Shown one piece after another: positions 1-7,492 of a stretch of DNA of 33,009 bases (the stretch's first letter is position 1; each line of letters opens with the position of its first letter). This DNA is from Lentisphaera araneosa HTCC2155 (GTDB taxonomy: Bacteria; Verrucomicrobiota; Lentisphaeria; Lentisphaerales; Lentisphaeraceae): the NCBI GenBank assembly GCA_945877655.1, contig CAMCSH010000007.1, positions 1 through 33,009 of the forward strand. The letters are read 5' to 3'. Position numbers and translations under genes: made by a program. The notes beneath the pieces are model-generated. The model saw nothing but the letters and a program-made list of their open reading frames with translations. It made no database searches and had not been told where the DNA came from.

Positions 1-1773
1 GGCGATCCTGCCGGGGGCGGCGTCATGACAACGGGCGCTGATCCGGACCCCGCCCTTGTGGGTGAATTTGATCGCATTGCTGACCAGGTTGCCGAGAACT
101 TGGCGGAGGCGGTGGCGGTCGATAAGGACGGCGCACTCCAACCCCGGCCCGATGTCGACGCTCAGACTCAGGCGTTTGCGCTCGGCGAGGGGCAGGAAGA
201 GCTGCTGGATCTCCTCGAGCAGCGGCGGGATGGCGCTCGGGCTGGGCTTGATCTCGAGACGGCCGGCCTCGATGCGGGAGAGGTCGAGAATGTCGTTGAT
301 CAGGGTCAAGAGGGTTTCGCCGCTGTTCTGGACGCTGCTCAGATAGCGTCGCGACTCGGGATCGGGGTTGCGGCGGGCGAGCAGCTCGGTGAAGCCGAGG
401 ATGGCGTTCATCGGGGTGCGGATCTCGTGGGACATGTTGGCGAGGAAGATGCTTTTCGCCTGGTTGGCCTGCTCGGCCTCGGCGCGCGACGCCTCGGCGC
501 TGCTTTTCGCTTCGAGCAGACTGCCCTGCAGCTGCTGCAGCTCTTGGTGGCGCTGGCTGATGGCGCGGCGTTGACGGGCGACCTTGCGGTAGGCGTAAAT
601 CGCCAAAAGGGTGGTGAAGCCGATGATCAGGAGGGTGATCAGGAGGAGCCGATTGAAGCGGCGCTGCTCCTGCAGCGCATCCGTCTGGCGGCTCATCGAC
701 TGCTTCTGCTCATCGATGGTGGCCTGCTGCTCGGCGAGAACGGCCTGGCTGGATTTAATCTGACGTCCGATCTTGTCGATCTCCCGGCTTTTTGCCTCAA
801 GGGCGTCATTCCGGATTTTCAGCGTGCCGGCACTTTCCTCGATGTCGCGGCTGAGTCGGACTTTCTCCGTCGCCAGATCAGCGAGCTTCTGTTCTTGGTC
901 AGCGATGGCCGCCTTCTGGGTGCTGATGGTCGCCTGCGAACGCTGCAGCTCACTGTTCACGAGCTTGAACGAATCCTTTAACTGGCTCATCGTCTGAGTC
1001 TGCTGCTTCAGATCGCTGCGGGCGTTTTGCAGGGCGGCGTCGAGGTTGATCGCCTCTTGGGTGCGCTTGGCGATTTCGCCTTCCAGCCGTTTCGCCTCAA
1101 GGCTGTAATTGTTTGCCGCCCTCTGGGCGGTGGCGAGATTCTGACGCTGGATCTCCAGCCGTTTCGATTGGTCCGAAAGACGGTTCTCCATCTCCACCAG
1201 AGAATTCTTACTCTCCTTGTAGATCTTGGCGACGTCGATCTCGGTGCCGCCGTGCATGATCAACTCGGGCGCCAATTCGAGGCCCTGGTTAAGGATATTG
1301 GGCTTGTTGATTTCAAAGCGGATCTTCTTCTCGACCGTGATCAGATTGACCATCGCGAGCTTCTTGTTTTCATAGTCTTCGCTGACCACCAGGACCGGCC
1401 GGCCTTCGACCCGGTAGAGCAGATCGCGCAGGAGATCCTTGCTGGCGGCGGGGACAAAGACTAATTCGGCATTGCCGACCTCGTCGACGCGTGCAACGCT
1501 GCGGATCTCGATCGGAAGCTGATGCACCTTGGTGGTCTTGGCGAAGCGACTGAGCTTCTCTGTCACCCCTTCATCGCCTTTGCCGAGGACGCAAATCCGC
1601 AGCGCACTCCGCTCCGTGGTCTTGGGCCAGCTGATGTTTTCGGCGAAGCGGAGGAGGTAGTTGGATACGATCAGTGCGTGATCGGCGACTGCCGTCCTTG
1701 CCGGCGGCGGCTCCTCGGCAGCAACAGGGTTCGCCAGCAGGACTAAAAACAGCAGCTGGAAAAGTCCTTTCAT
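1..1773 (-). CDS. YfiR-domain membrane histidine kinase (C-terminus beyond window)
   Basis: The reading frame is open from an ATG at 1773 to the window edge (591 codons), so the protein is partial. The start has a hydrophobic signal-like segment ending AAEE. Residues about 30-175 resemble the YfiR/DUF4154 periplasmic family (ICVLGKGD, then ELVFVPA, then RFEINKPNI). A long heptad-rich coiled coil covers about 180-370, a membrane helix about 374-396, and a HisKA domain has phosphoacceptor H449 in SHEIRTPMN. The N-box begins in [11 protein letters not shown] just before the edge; the rest of the ATPase domain and any receiver lie outside. The ATG overlaps the stop of the upstream kinase (ATGA), so translation is probably coupled. 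YfiR-type domains usually sit in a separate protein that controls a diguanylate cyclase; here one is fused to a kinase. It probably senses an envelope signal (inference). Confidence 0.88.
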   Translation of the reverse strand, partial: MKGLFQLLFLVLLANPVAAEEPPPARTAVADHALIVSNYLLRFAENISWPKTTERSALRICVLGKGDEGVTEKLSRFAKTTKVHQLPIEIRSVARVDEVGNAELVFVPAASKDLLRDLLYRVEGRPVLVVSEDYENKKLAMVNLITVEKKIRFEINKPNILNQGLELAPELIMHGGTEIDVAKIYKESKNSLVEMENRLSDQSKRLEIQRQNLATAQRAANNYSLEAKRLEGEIAKRTQEAINLDAALQNARSDLKQQTQTMSQLKDSFKLVNSELQRSQATISTQKAAIADQEQKLADLATEKVRLSRDIEESAGTLKIRNDALEAKSREIDKIGRQIKSSQAVLAEQQATIDEQKQSMSRQTDALQEQRRFNRLLLITLLIIGFTTLLAIYAYRKVARQRRAISQRHQELQQLQGSLLEAKSSAEASRAEAEQANQAKSIFLANMSHEIRTPMNAILGFTELLARRNPDPESRRYLSSVQNSGETLLTLINDILDLSRIEAGRLEIKPSPSAIPPLLEEIQQLFLPLAERKRLSLSVDIGPGLECAVLIDRHRLRQVLGNLVSNAIKFTHKGGVRISARCHDAAPGRIA

Positions 1774-3185
1774 GAATCGAGGTTCTCGAGGATCGAGGCG
1801 AGCTCGCGGCAGCTCAATTTCAGGGTGACGAAGTCGAAGCCGTGAATGTCCCGCAGGACCCGGGAAATGGCGGGGGCGCACAGGCCATGGCGAACCTCGG
1901 GCGGCACTTGCTCGAGGATCTTGGCGAGGGCGAGAGCCTGGTTGTAGCTGCCGTCGCCGAGGAAGACGCGGATCTGCTGCAAAATGGCGGCGTGGGTGGC
2001 CTGGTCGGGAACGGAGGCGCTCCGCGGCTCGTCGCCGTCGACATTAAGGACTGCGGCGACCGGCGCGGCAAAATCGGGGTCAATGGCGGGACGCGTCAGG
2101 ATTTCGGCGGTGAAGACACTGCCGACGCCGGAAAGGCTGGAGACGCCGAGGCTGCCGCCCATCAGTTCGCAGAGGGTGCGGCTGATCGGCAGGCCGAGGC
2201 CGGTGCCGCCGCGATGCCGGGCGCGCTTGTCCTCCGCCTGCTGGAAGGGAGCGAAGATCCGCGTCTGTTCCTCCTCGGAGATGCCGATGCCGCTGTCCTC
2301 GACCTGAAGCCGCAGACGGATGCTGCCGTCGGCCTGGTCCGCCGTCGACACCGCCAAGCGGATGCTGCCGGCATCGGTGAACTTCACCGCGTTGCTGAGG
2401 AGATTGAGAAGGATCTGGCGCAAGCGGCGCGGGTCGCTGTGGATGGCGTCGCGGTAGCTGGTGGCGAGCTCGAGATGAAGCTGCAGGCGGCGGCGCGAGA
2501 CGAGGGGACGGAGTTCATGGATGACTTCCTGGATCAGATGGGCCAGCGAGCAGTCCTCTTCGTTCAATTTCATCCGGCCTTCCTCGGCGCTGGCGAGGTC
2601 GAGAAGTTCGTTGATCAGCTCGAGCAGGCTTCTGCCGCTGCGCTCGATGTTGTCGAGAGCGCTGCGCGTCGCCAAGTCGGGCTGGCGCTGCTGCAGCATC
2701 TCGACCCAGCCGAGGACCGAGTTCATGGGAGTCCGCAGCTCGTGGCTGATGTTGGCGAGAAAACGGCTCTTGCTCCGGCTCGAGGCTTCAGCCCGCAGCT
2801 CGGCACTGCGCAGGCGGATGTGGGTCCGGACCCGGCTGCACAGCTCGACGCTGCGGAAGGGCTTGGTGATGAAGTCGACGGCGCCGAGCTGAAAGCCGGA
2901 CTGAAGTGAACTGTCGTCGTGCATGGCGGTGAGGAAGATCACCGGGATCGCTGCGGTGTCGGGGTTTGCGGCCAATTTTTCGATCACCTGGAAACCGTTC
3001 ATTTCCGGCATGTCGATGTCGAGCAGAATGAGCTGCGGCCGAAGCTTTACCAGAGCCTGAAGAGCCTGGGCGCCGCTGGTGGCGAAGGCGATGCTGTAAC
3101 CGTCTTCTTGAAGAAAGCGGGCCGCGACCTGGATGTTGTCCGGAACGTCGTCGACGATCATCACCAAGGGGCGCGAGGTGCTCAT
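1770..3185 (-). CDS. Response receiver-histidine kinase (REC-HisKA-HATPase)
   Basis: 471 residues when started at ATG 3185, which overlaps the stop of the preceding kinase (ATGA); an in-frame extension upstream would lie wholly inside that kinase, so I reject it. The receiver domain is residues 1-125, with acidic pair D12/D13, phosphoacceptor D56 in LLDIDMP and K108 in TKPF. HisKA has H148 in SHELRTP. The ATPase domain shows the N-box [15 protein letters not shown] and [10 protein letters not shown]. The last 80 or so residues form a predicted helical tail after an Ala/Pro-rich linker; it lacks an obvious HPt histidine motif and I do not recognise it. There is no signal peptide or membrane segment, so it should be a soluble kinase that can receive phosphate through D56. 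It is the middle gene of a three-kinase operon. Confidence 0.9.
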   Translation of the reverse strand: MSTSRPLVMIVDDVPDNIQVAARFLQEDGYSIAFATSGAQALQALVKLRPQLILLDIDMPEMNGFQVIEKLAANPDTAAIPVIFLTAMHDDSSLQSGFQLGAVDFITKPFRSVELCSRVRTHIRLRSAELRAEASSRSKSRFLANISHELRTPMNSVLGWVEMLQQRQPDLATRSALDNIERSGRSLLELINELLDLASAEEGRMKLNEEDCSLAHLIQEVIHELRPLVSRRRLQLHLELATSYRDAIHSDPRRLRQILLNLLSNAVKFTDAGSIRLAVSTADQADGSIRLRLQVEDSGIGISEEEQTRIFAPFQQAEDKRARHRGGTGLGLPISRTLCELMGGSLGVSSLSGVGSVFTAEILTRPAIDPDFAAPVAAVLNVDGDEPRSASVPDQATHAAILQQIRVFLGDGSYNQALALAKILEQVPPEVRHGLCAPAISRVLRDIHGFDFVTLKLSCRELASILENLDS

Positions 3186-4759
3186 AGGCGCCCGGCCGCG
3201 ACTTGGCGGCAGATTTCCTGCAGCCGCTCCGGCGTGTAGGGCTTGGCGATGAAGGCCTCCATGCCGACCGCCAGGCATTCCTCGCGGGCGGCGCTGCTGT
3301 CATCCGCGGTGATGGCGCAGATGAAAGGCTGGCGGCCAGGATGGCGGCGGATCTCGGCGGCGACTTCGCGGCCGTCCATGAAGGGCATGTGCAGGTCCAT
3401 CAGGATCAGGTCGAAGGGCTCGCTGAGCGCAGTGGAGAGGGCGCTGCGGCCGTCGCTCACCACCCGGGCCTTGATCCCCCAGAGCCGCAGGATGCGGCTG
3501 ATCAGCATCTGGTTGATCAGGTTGTCCTCGGCGACGAGAACTCGCAGGTCCTGGAGATTGTCGGCGCTGACTGACGGCTGCCTGGCTTTTTTCACTTCGA
3601 TCCAGGCCGAGAAGGTGGAGCCGACGCCGGGAGTGCTGCTGTAGGTGACGTCGCCGCCCATCAGCTGGCAAAGGCCCCGGACCATGCCCAGTCCCAGACC
3701 GGCGCCGCCATGGCGGCGGGTGGTGCTGCCGTCACCTTGGATGTAGGGCTTGAAGATTTCGCTGCCCCGCGTCCCGGAGATGCCGATGCCGCTGTCCTTG
3801 ACCTCGAAACGCAAGAGGATCTTGCCCGCCTGGCTGTCCCGCCAGTCGTATTTCAGGGTCACTTCTCCTTGCACCGTGAATTTCAGGGCGTTGTCGAGGA
3901 GATTGAGCAGGATCTGGCGGATCCGCCCGGGGTCGCCGAGCGCCGGGCCGGGGGCATGGCTGTCGCTGGTGACGCTCAGGACCAGGCCCTTGCTCGCCGC
4001 CGCAGGGAGGAGGAAGCTGAACAGCCCCTCGACGATCTTGGGGATGTCGACAGGTTGCGATTCGAGGGTGATGGCGCCCTGCTGGATGTCGGACAGGTCG
4101 AGCAGGTTGTTGAGCAGGCTGAGCAGGCCTTCGCCGCTCTGCTGGATGACACCGACGAGGGAGCGGGCGTCGGGGCTGATGTCGATCTTGTTGAGGATGG
4201 CGGCGGCGCCGAGAATGCCGTTGAGCGGTGTCCGCAATTCGTGCGACATCATCGCCATGATGTCGCCGCGTTTCTGGTTCATCTCCTGGGCATTGCGGCA
4301 AGCCGTCAAAGCCTCGTCGCGGCTCTGCAGGAGCTGCTCGGTGCCGGCGGTGGTGCCGCCGAGGGTGAGCGCCTGGCGGTGCAGCTTGAGGGCCTTGTCG
4401 ACCCGGCTGATCAGCTCGCGGGTGTTGATCGGCTTGGTCAGATAATCGCTGGCCCCGACCTCGAAGGCGCGGGTGATGTCGTCCGCCCCGGTGCGGGCGG
4501 AGAGGAAGATCACCGGGATGTCGCGGCAGTGGTTTTCCGAGTGCAGCACCTGGCAGGTTTCAAAGCCGTCCATCTCGGGCATGCTGATGTCGAGCAGAAT
4601 CAGATCGGGGCTCTTCTCGCAGGCGATCAGCAAGGCCTCGGAGCCGGACGACGCGACATAGATCTGGAAGCGCCCCGTCTCATTCAAGACCGCAGTGATG
4701 ATGCGCAGATTCTCCGGCGAGTCGTCGACGACGAGGATGCGGGGAGCTTCGAGATTCAT
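3182..4759 (-). CDS. Hybrid histidine kinase (REC-HisKA-HATPase-REC)
   Basis: 525 residues, first gene of the minus-strand kinase operon. AAGGAG lies 7 bases before ATG 4759, a good ribosome site. Domain order: receiver (1-125; D57 in LLDISMP, K109), short helical linker, HisKA (H173 in SHELRTPLN), ATPase domain (NLLDNALKF, DSGIGI, GGAGLGLG), and a second receiver (about 405-525; D455 in LMDLHMP, K506). No membrane helix is visible, so this is a cytoplasmic kinase with an input receiver and an output receiver. Its TGA overlaps the ATG of the next kinase. Phosphate flow among the three kinases cannot be read from sequence; no HPt protein or DNA-binding response regulator is present in the window, so the output is probably encoded beyond the left edge or elsewhere. 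Confidence 0.92.
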   Translation of the reverse strand: MNLEAPRILVVDDSPENLRIITAVLNETGRFQIYVASSGSEALLIACEKSPDLILLDISMPEMDGFETCQVLHSENHCRDIPVIFLSARTGADDITRAFEVGASDYLTKPINTRELISRVDKALKLHRQALTLGGTTAGTEQLLQSRDEALTACRNAQEMNQKRGDIMAMMSHELRTPLNGILGAAAILNKIDISPDARSLVGVIQQSGEGLLSLLNNLLDLSDIQQGAITLESQPVDIPKIVEGLFSFLLPAAASKGLVLSVTSDSHAPGPALGDPGRIRQILLNLLDNALKFTVQGEVTLKYDWRDSQAGKILLRFEVKDSGIGISGTRGSEIFKPYIQGDGSTTRRHGGAGLGLGMVRGLCQLMGGDVTYSSTPGVGSTFSAWIEVKKARQPSVSADNLQDLRVLVAEDNLINQMLISRILRLWGIKARVVSDGRSALSTALSEPFDLILMDLHMPFMDGREVAAEIRRHPGRQPFICAITADDSSAAREECLAVGMEAFIAKPYTPERLQEICRQVAAGRL

Positions 4760-4800
4760 GAGCTTTCTCCTTGGGCGCTGATGTCGTTACCGCGATCAAA

Positions 4801-4998
4801 GTAAGCCATATCTCATTCTCTGCGCCAGTAGTAACTGCAAGTTCGGAAATCAATTCTCTGGCGTCAGACGGCGTTTTCAGGTTGATCGACCTCGTTCTCG
4901 CCAGCGGCAAGGTCTGCCTCGCCGACATCGCCGAACTCAATCCCGATTACGATGTCGACGGTCGCAGCGCCCGCATCGCGGAGAAAGGTGGAGACTGA
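4801..4998 (+). pseudogene. C-terminal remnant of formimidoylglutamase / arginase-family gene
   Basis: The plus-strand frame ending in TGA at 4996-4998 encodes LIDLVLASGKVCLADIAELN followed by PDYDVDGRSARIAEKGGD. This resembles the C-terminal end of HutG-type formimidoylglutamases (arginase superfamily), which end in a segment like SGKVxxxDIAExNPxxDxDGRxAR. Only about 40-65 codons remain, with no catalytic metal-binding Asp/His motifs, and the usual last residues after GRxAR are also altered. The remnant sits in the upstream region of the minus-strand kinase operon and runs head-on into the 105-residue gene that ends at 4999. No other his-utilisation gene is in the window. I read it as a deletion scar. 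The upstream limit is uncertain because similarity fades before about 4860. Confidence 0.6.
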
Positions 4999-5316
4999 TT
5001 ACTCCTCCGGTCCCTGCTGGAAGGCGCTCAAGGGATAGCTGTTGCGCTCGATCAAAGGCGGCTGGCCGGGACGGACGGTGACGCTCTGCACGTCGACCAT
5101 GGTTTCTTCGCCGTCGTGGCTGATGCTCATGGCGCTGACACTGAGGACCTGGTCCTTGCCGGCGCCGCTGCAGCTCAGGCTGGCGAAGCCGCAAGAGGGA
5201 TTGTCGCCGCCGCTCACCGTCACCGTGGCGGCTTCGTAGCTGTTGGCGCCGGCCTTGACCACGGCCGCTTGCATGCGGCCGTCGGGTCCGAGATCGACGT
5301 GGGTTTTGATGCCCAT
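4999..5316 (-). CDS. Small hypothetical protein, 105 residues
   Basis: Unrecognised. ATG 5316 gives 105 residues with no signal peptide or membrane helix. The protein begins MGIKTHVDLGPDGRMQAAVV and is rich in Gly, Ser and Val in alternating patterns (VTVSGGDNPSCGFASLSCSG, LSVSAMSI, VDVQSVTVRP), suggesting a beta-rich fold. It has two cysteines about six residues apart (CGFASLSC). Codon third positions are GC-rich like the neighbouring genes, which supports real coding. A clear Shine-Dalgarno site is not visible, and only a weak purine stretch precedes the ATG. It lies downstream of aroC on the same strand, separated by the inverted GTTGAAAG repeat region, so it probably has its own transcript. 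It could be a structural or surface-associated protein, but nothing shows a function. Confidence 0.55.
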   Translation of the reverse strand: MGIKTHVDLGPDGRMQAAVVKAGANSYEAATVTVSGGDNPSCGFASLSCSGAGKDQVLSVSAMSISHDGEETMVDVQSVTVRPGQPPLIERNSYPLSAFQQGPEE

Positions 5317-5337
5317 CAGGAAAACACAGGTCGAAAA

Positions 5338-5475
5338 GTTGAAAGGTTGAAAGGTTGAAAGGCAAGATCAGTGCCGACTTCGGCCTTCTGAGTGTGTCCT
5401 TCCATTCTGTCGTCCAGCGACTGTCTGCTCATGCTTTTCATTGTTTTTCGCCTTTCAACTTTTCAACCTTTCAAC
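5338..5475. repeat. Inverted pair of triplicated GTTGAAAG repeats, copy 1
   Basis: Three tandem GTTGAAAG units (5338-5345, 5346-5353, 5354-5361) face three CTTTCAAC units (5452-5459, 5460-5467 with one mismatch, 5468-5475). The arms could pair over about 24 bases around a loop of about 90. The right arm continues into CCGGTTCCTG, a flank that is repeated inverted at copy 2. The element fills the gap between aroC and the 105-residue gene. It may act as a transcript-end structure or be a small mobile repeat. Confidence 0.75.
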
Positions 5476-5494
5476 CCGGTTCCTGTCTTGCCCA

Positions 5495-6616
5495 TCAGCA
5501 GCGGCCGCCGCCGGGATAGGCGGCCTGGTATTGCGCCGGGCACTGAGCCCGCCAGCGGAGCAGATGGTCGCACAGGACCAGCGCGGTCATCGCCTCGGCG
5601 ATGGGCGAGAAACGAGGCAGGAGACAGGGGTCGTGGCGGCCACGAGTGAGGATGCTGGTCTCCTCGCCGGCGCGGTTGACCGTCGCCTGTTCACGCGCCA
5701 GCGACGAGGTCGGCTTGACGGCGCAACGGAAGACAATCGGCTCGCCGGAGGTGATGCCGCCGAGCATGCCGCCGTGGTTGTTGGTGGCGGTGTGGGTGGC
5801 GCCGTCCTTGCGGATGAAAAGGTCGTTGTTGTCGCTGCCGCGCATCGAGGCGGCGCGGAAGCCGACGCCGTATTCAAAGCCGGTGACGGCGGGGATCGAC
5901 AGCATCGCCTTGGCGAGGTCGGCTTTGACCTTGTCGAACACCGGTTCGCCGAGGCCGGCAGGAACGCCGCTGGCGCAGATCATCGCGGCGCCGCCGATGC
6001 TGTCGGCTTCGGAACGCAATTGCTTGATCAAGGCGGCCATTTTCTCGGCGCTGTCCGGATCGGGGCAACGGGTGGGATGGGCTTCGACTTGTTCGAGCGT
6101 CACGGCTTCCGGATCGGGGGCGTCCCAGATGACGCTGCCGACCTGGCTGACCCAGGAGACGACGCGGATGCCGTGGCTGGTCAGGATCTTTTTGGCGAGG
6201 CTGCCGCCTGCGACCCGGGCGATTGATTCGCGGACGCTGGAGCGGCCGCCGCCGCGGTAGTCGCGGAAGCCGAATTTGGCGTCGAAAGTGTAGTCGGCGT
6301 GGCCCGGACGGTACTTCTCCGAGATGTCGGAATAATCCTTCGAGCGCTGGTCTTCGTTGAGGACGAGGATGGCGATCGGAGTGCCGGTGGTCTTGCCTTC
6401 AAAAACGCCGGACAGGATCTGCGCCTTGTCGGCCTCCTGACGCTGCGTCACCAAGGCCGATTGGCCCGGACGGCGGCGGTCGAGATCAGGCTGCACATCG
6501 TCCTCGCTGAAAGGGATGCCCGGGGGGACGCCGTCGATGATGACGACATTGCCGACGCCGTGCGATTCGCCAGCGGTGGTGATGCGGAAGGTGTGACCAA
6601 AACTGCTGCCGGGCAT
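5495..6616 (-). CDS. aroC: Chorismate synthase
   Basis: 373 residues, normal length for the family. It converts 5-enolpyruvylshikimate 3-phosphate to chorismate with reduced FMN, the last shikimate-pathway step. Family signatures are present: TAGESHG near the start (about 14-20), RRPGQS (about 49-54), YRPGHADYT (about 102-110), GGGRSSVRE (about 122-130), and ILTRGRHDPC near the C-terminus. The ATG at 6616 has AGGAG about 8 bases upstream. The gene stands alone between two intergenic regions: a 145-base gap containing the ndk terminator lies upstream, and the GTTGAAAG repeat lies downstream. No other aromatic amino acid genes are in the window. The GHADYT form, rather than short deletions, indicates the full-length bacterial type. 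It is a soluble cytoplasmic enzyme. Confidence 0.97.
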   Translation of the reverse strand: MPGSSFGHTFRITTAGESHGVGNVVIIDGVPPGIPFSEDDVQPDLDRRRPGQSALVTQRQEADKAQILSGVFEGKTTGTPIAILVLNEDQRSKDYSDISEKYRPGHADYTFDAKFGFRDYRGGGRSSVRESIARVAGGSLAKKILTSHGIRVVSWVSQVGSVIWDAPDPEAVTLEQVEAHPTRCPDPDSAEKMAALIKQLRSEADSIGGAAMICASGVPAGLGEPVFDKVKADLAKAMLSIPAVTGFEYGVGFRAASMRGSDNNDLFIRKDGATHTATNNHGGMLGGITSGEPIVFRCAVKPTSSLAREQATVNRAGEETSILTRGRHDPCLLPRFSPIAEAMTALVLCDHLLRWRAQCPAQYQAAYPGGGRC

Positions 6617-6718
6617 GGAGAACTCCTGAATTCAATTTTTGCTGTCCCTAATCTGCCCCGCTTGAAGGAAACTGCCATTTGCCCGCTCCGCAAAACTCGT
6701 CAAGCCCGGGCAAGCGAA

Positions 6719-6742
6719 ACGGCGGCTCCGAAGAGCCGCCGT
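6719..6742 (-). terminator. Hairpin terminator of ndk
   Basis: A perfect 10-base stem, ACGGCGGCTC / GAGCCGCCGT, encloses TTCG when read on the minus strand, giving the very stable C(UUCG)G tetraloop. It starts 20 bases after the ndk stop. The following tract (TTCGCTTG) is only weakly T-rich. A similar UUCG hairpin follows the plus-strand gene at 10429. Confidence 0.8.
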
Positions 6743-6761
6743 CCAGGTCATTCCGACAGGA

Positions 6762-7250
6762 TCAGAAGGCGAAGATTTCGTCGCCGAGGCGCGAGTATTC
6801 GACCACTTCGTCGGGGCGGAACCAGATGGCGATTTCCTGCTCGGCTTCGCCGACGGTGCCGGAGGCGTGGATGAGGTTGCGGATGGGCTTGTCATCGGGC
6901 TCGCCGGGGGCCGCGTAGGGCTGGTGGGCGTAGTCGCCGCGGATGGTGCCGGGAAGGGCCGAGCAGGGCTCGGTGGCGCCGACCAGAGTGCGGACTTTCT
7001 TGACGCAGTTGAGACCGCCGACGACGAAGACGATCACCGGGCCGGAGGTGATGTATTTCTCGACGGTGGGGAAGAAGCTCTTGTTGACGTGGTCGGAGTA
7101 GTGCTTGCGAGCCATCTCGACGCTGACTTTCTGGAAGCGCATGGCGTGGATCTTCAGGCCGGCACGCTCGAAACGGGTGAGGATCTCGCCGGTGACCGAG
7201 CGCTGGATGCCGTCGGGCTTGATGATGATCAAAGATTTTTCGTAGGCCAT
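6762..7250 (-). CDS. ndk: Nucleoside diphosphate kinase
   Basis: 162 residues from ATG 7250 (MAYEKSLIIIKPDG); a longer in-frame start at 7298 would add 16 residues not seen in the family and is unlikely. The enzyme moves the gamma-phosphate between NTPs and NDPs through a phosphohistidine, here H128 in NLIHASG. KPDG (11-14) and GTIRGDY (101-107) are family motifs. Compared with the common 140-150 residue enzymes, there is an insertion after RGDY (AHQPYAAPGEPDDKPIRN) and HASG instead of HGSD around the active histidine, a variant known from some archaeal and other lineages. A GAGAGA-like ribosome site precedes the ATG. It is a single-gene unit with its own hairpin terminator downstream. Confidence 0.95.
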   Translation of the reverse strand: MAYEKSLIIIKPDGIQRSVTGEILTRFERAGLKIHAMRFQKVSVEMARKHYSDHVNKSFFPTVEKYITSGPVIVFVVGGLNCVKKVRTLVGATEPCSALPGTIRGDYAHQPYAAPGEPDDKPIRNLIHASGTVGEAEQEIAIWFRPDEVVEYSRLGDEIFAF

Positions 7251-7343
7251 GGAGTTTCTCTCTGGGGTTTTGGTGTCTGGGAAAAAAGTCCGAGACATTA
7301 AAGGTTATGACGCGGCTGTCAACCGGGAAAATGCAGGAACCGG

Positions 7344-7486
7344 GTTGAAAGGTTGAAAGGTTGAAAGGTAAGCACATGAAAGCCAACAACAAGCAGAGGA
7401 AAAACAAGGGCCTCAGTCTATTCAGATGACTCAGCCATGCGTCCTTGCGGTTTCAGCTCCGCCTTTCAACCTTTCAACCTTTCAAC
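7344..7486. repeat. Inverted pair of triplicated GTTGAAAG repeats, copy 2
   Basis: Three GTTGAAAG units (7344-7351, 7352-7359, 7360-7367) face three perfect CTTTCAAC units (7463-7470, 7471-7478, 7479-7486), around a loop of 95 bases. The left flank CAGGAACCG just before the first unit is the reverse complement of the right flank of copy 1. The element lies between the end of dnaX and the start of ndk. Confidence 0.78.
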
Positions 7487-7492
7487 TGGATT

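Noticed and set aside
25-981. Plus-strand frame of 318 residues opposite the first kinase
   Set aside because: The minus strand carries a clear YfiR-coiled coil-HisKA protein in this region. The plus frame is its antisense image with a Leu/Ala/Gly/Asp-rich composition.
1842-2909. Plus-strand frame of 355 residues opposite the middle kinase
   Set aside because: It is antisense to a kinase with all canonical motifs and has no domain of its own.
4771-4800. TTG start for the hutG-like frame
   Set aside because: It lacks a ribosome site, and the first 25 or so residues show no similarity to the family, so I treat the frame as a remnant and not as a gene.
5338-5475. CRISPR-like short repeats
   Set aside because: Units are 8 bases long, directly adjacent and without spacers, so this is not a CRISPR array.
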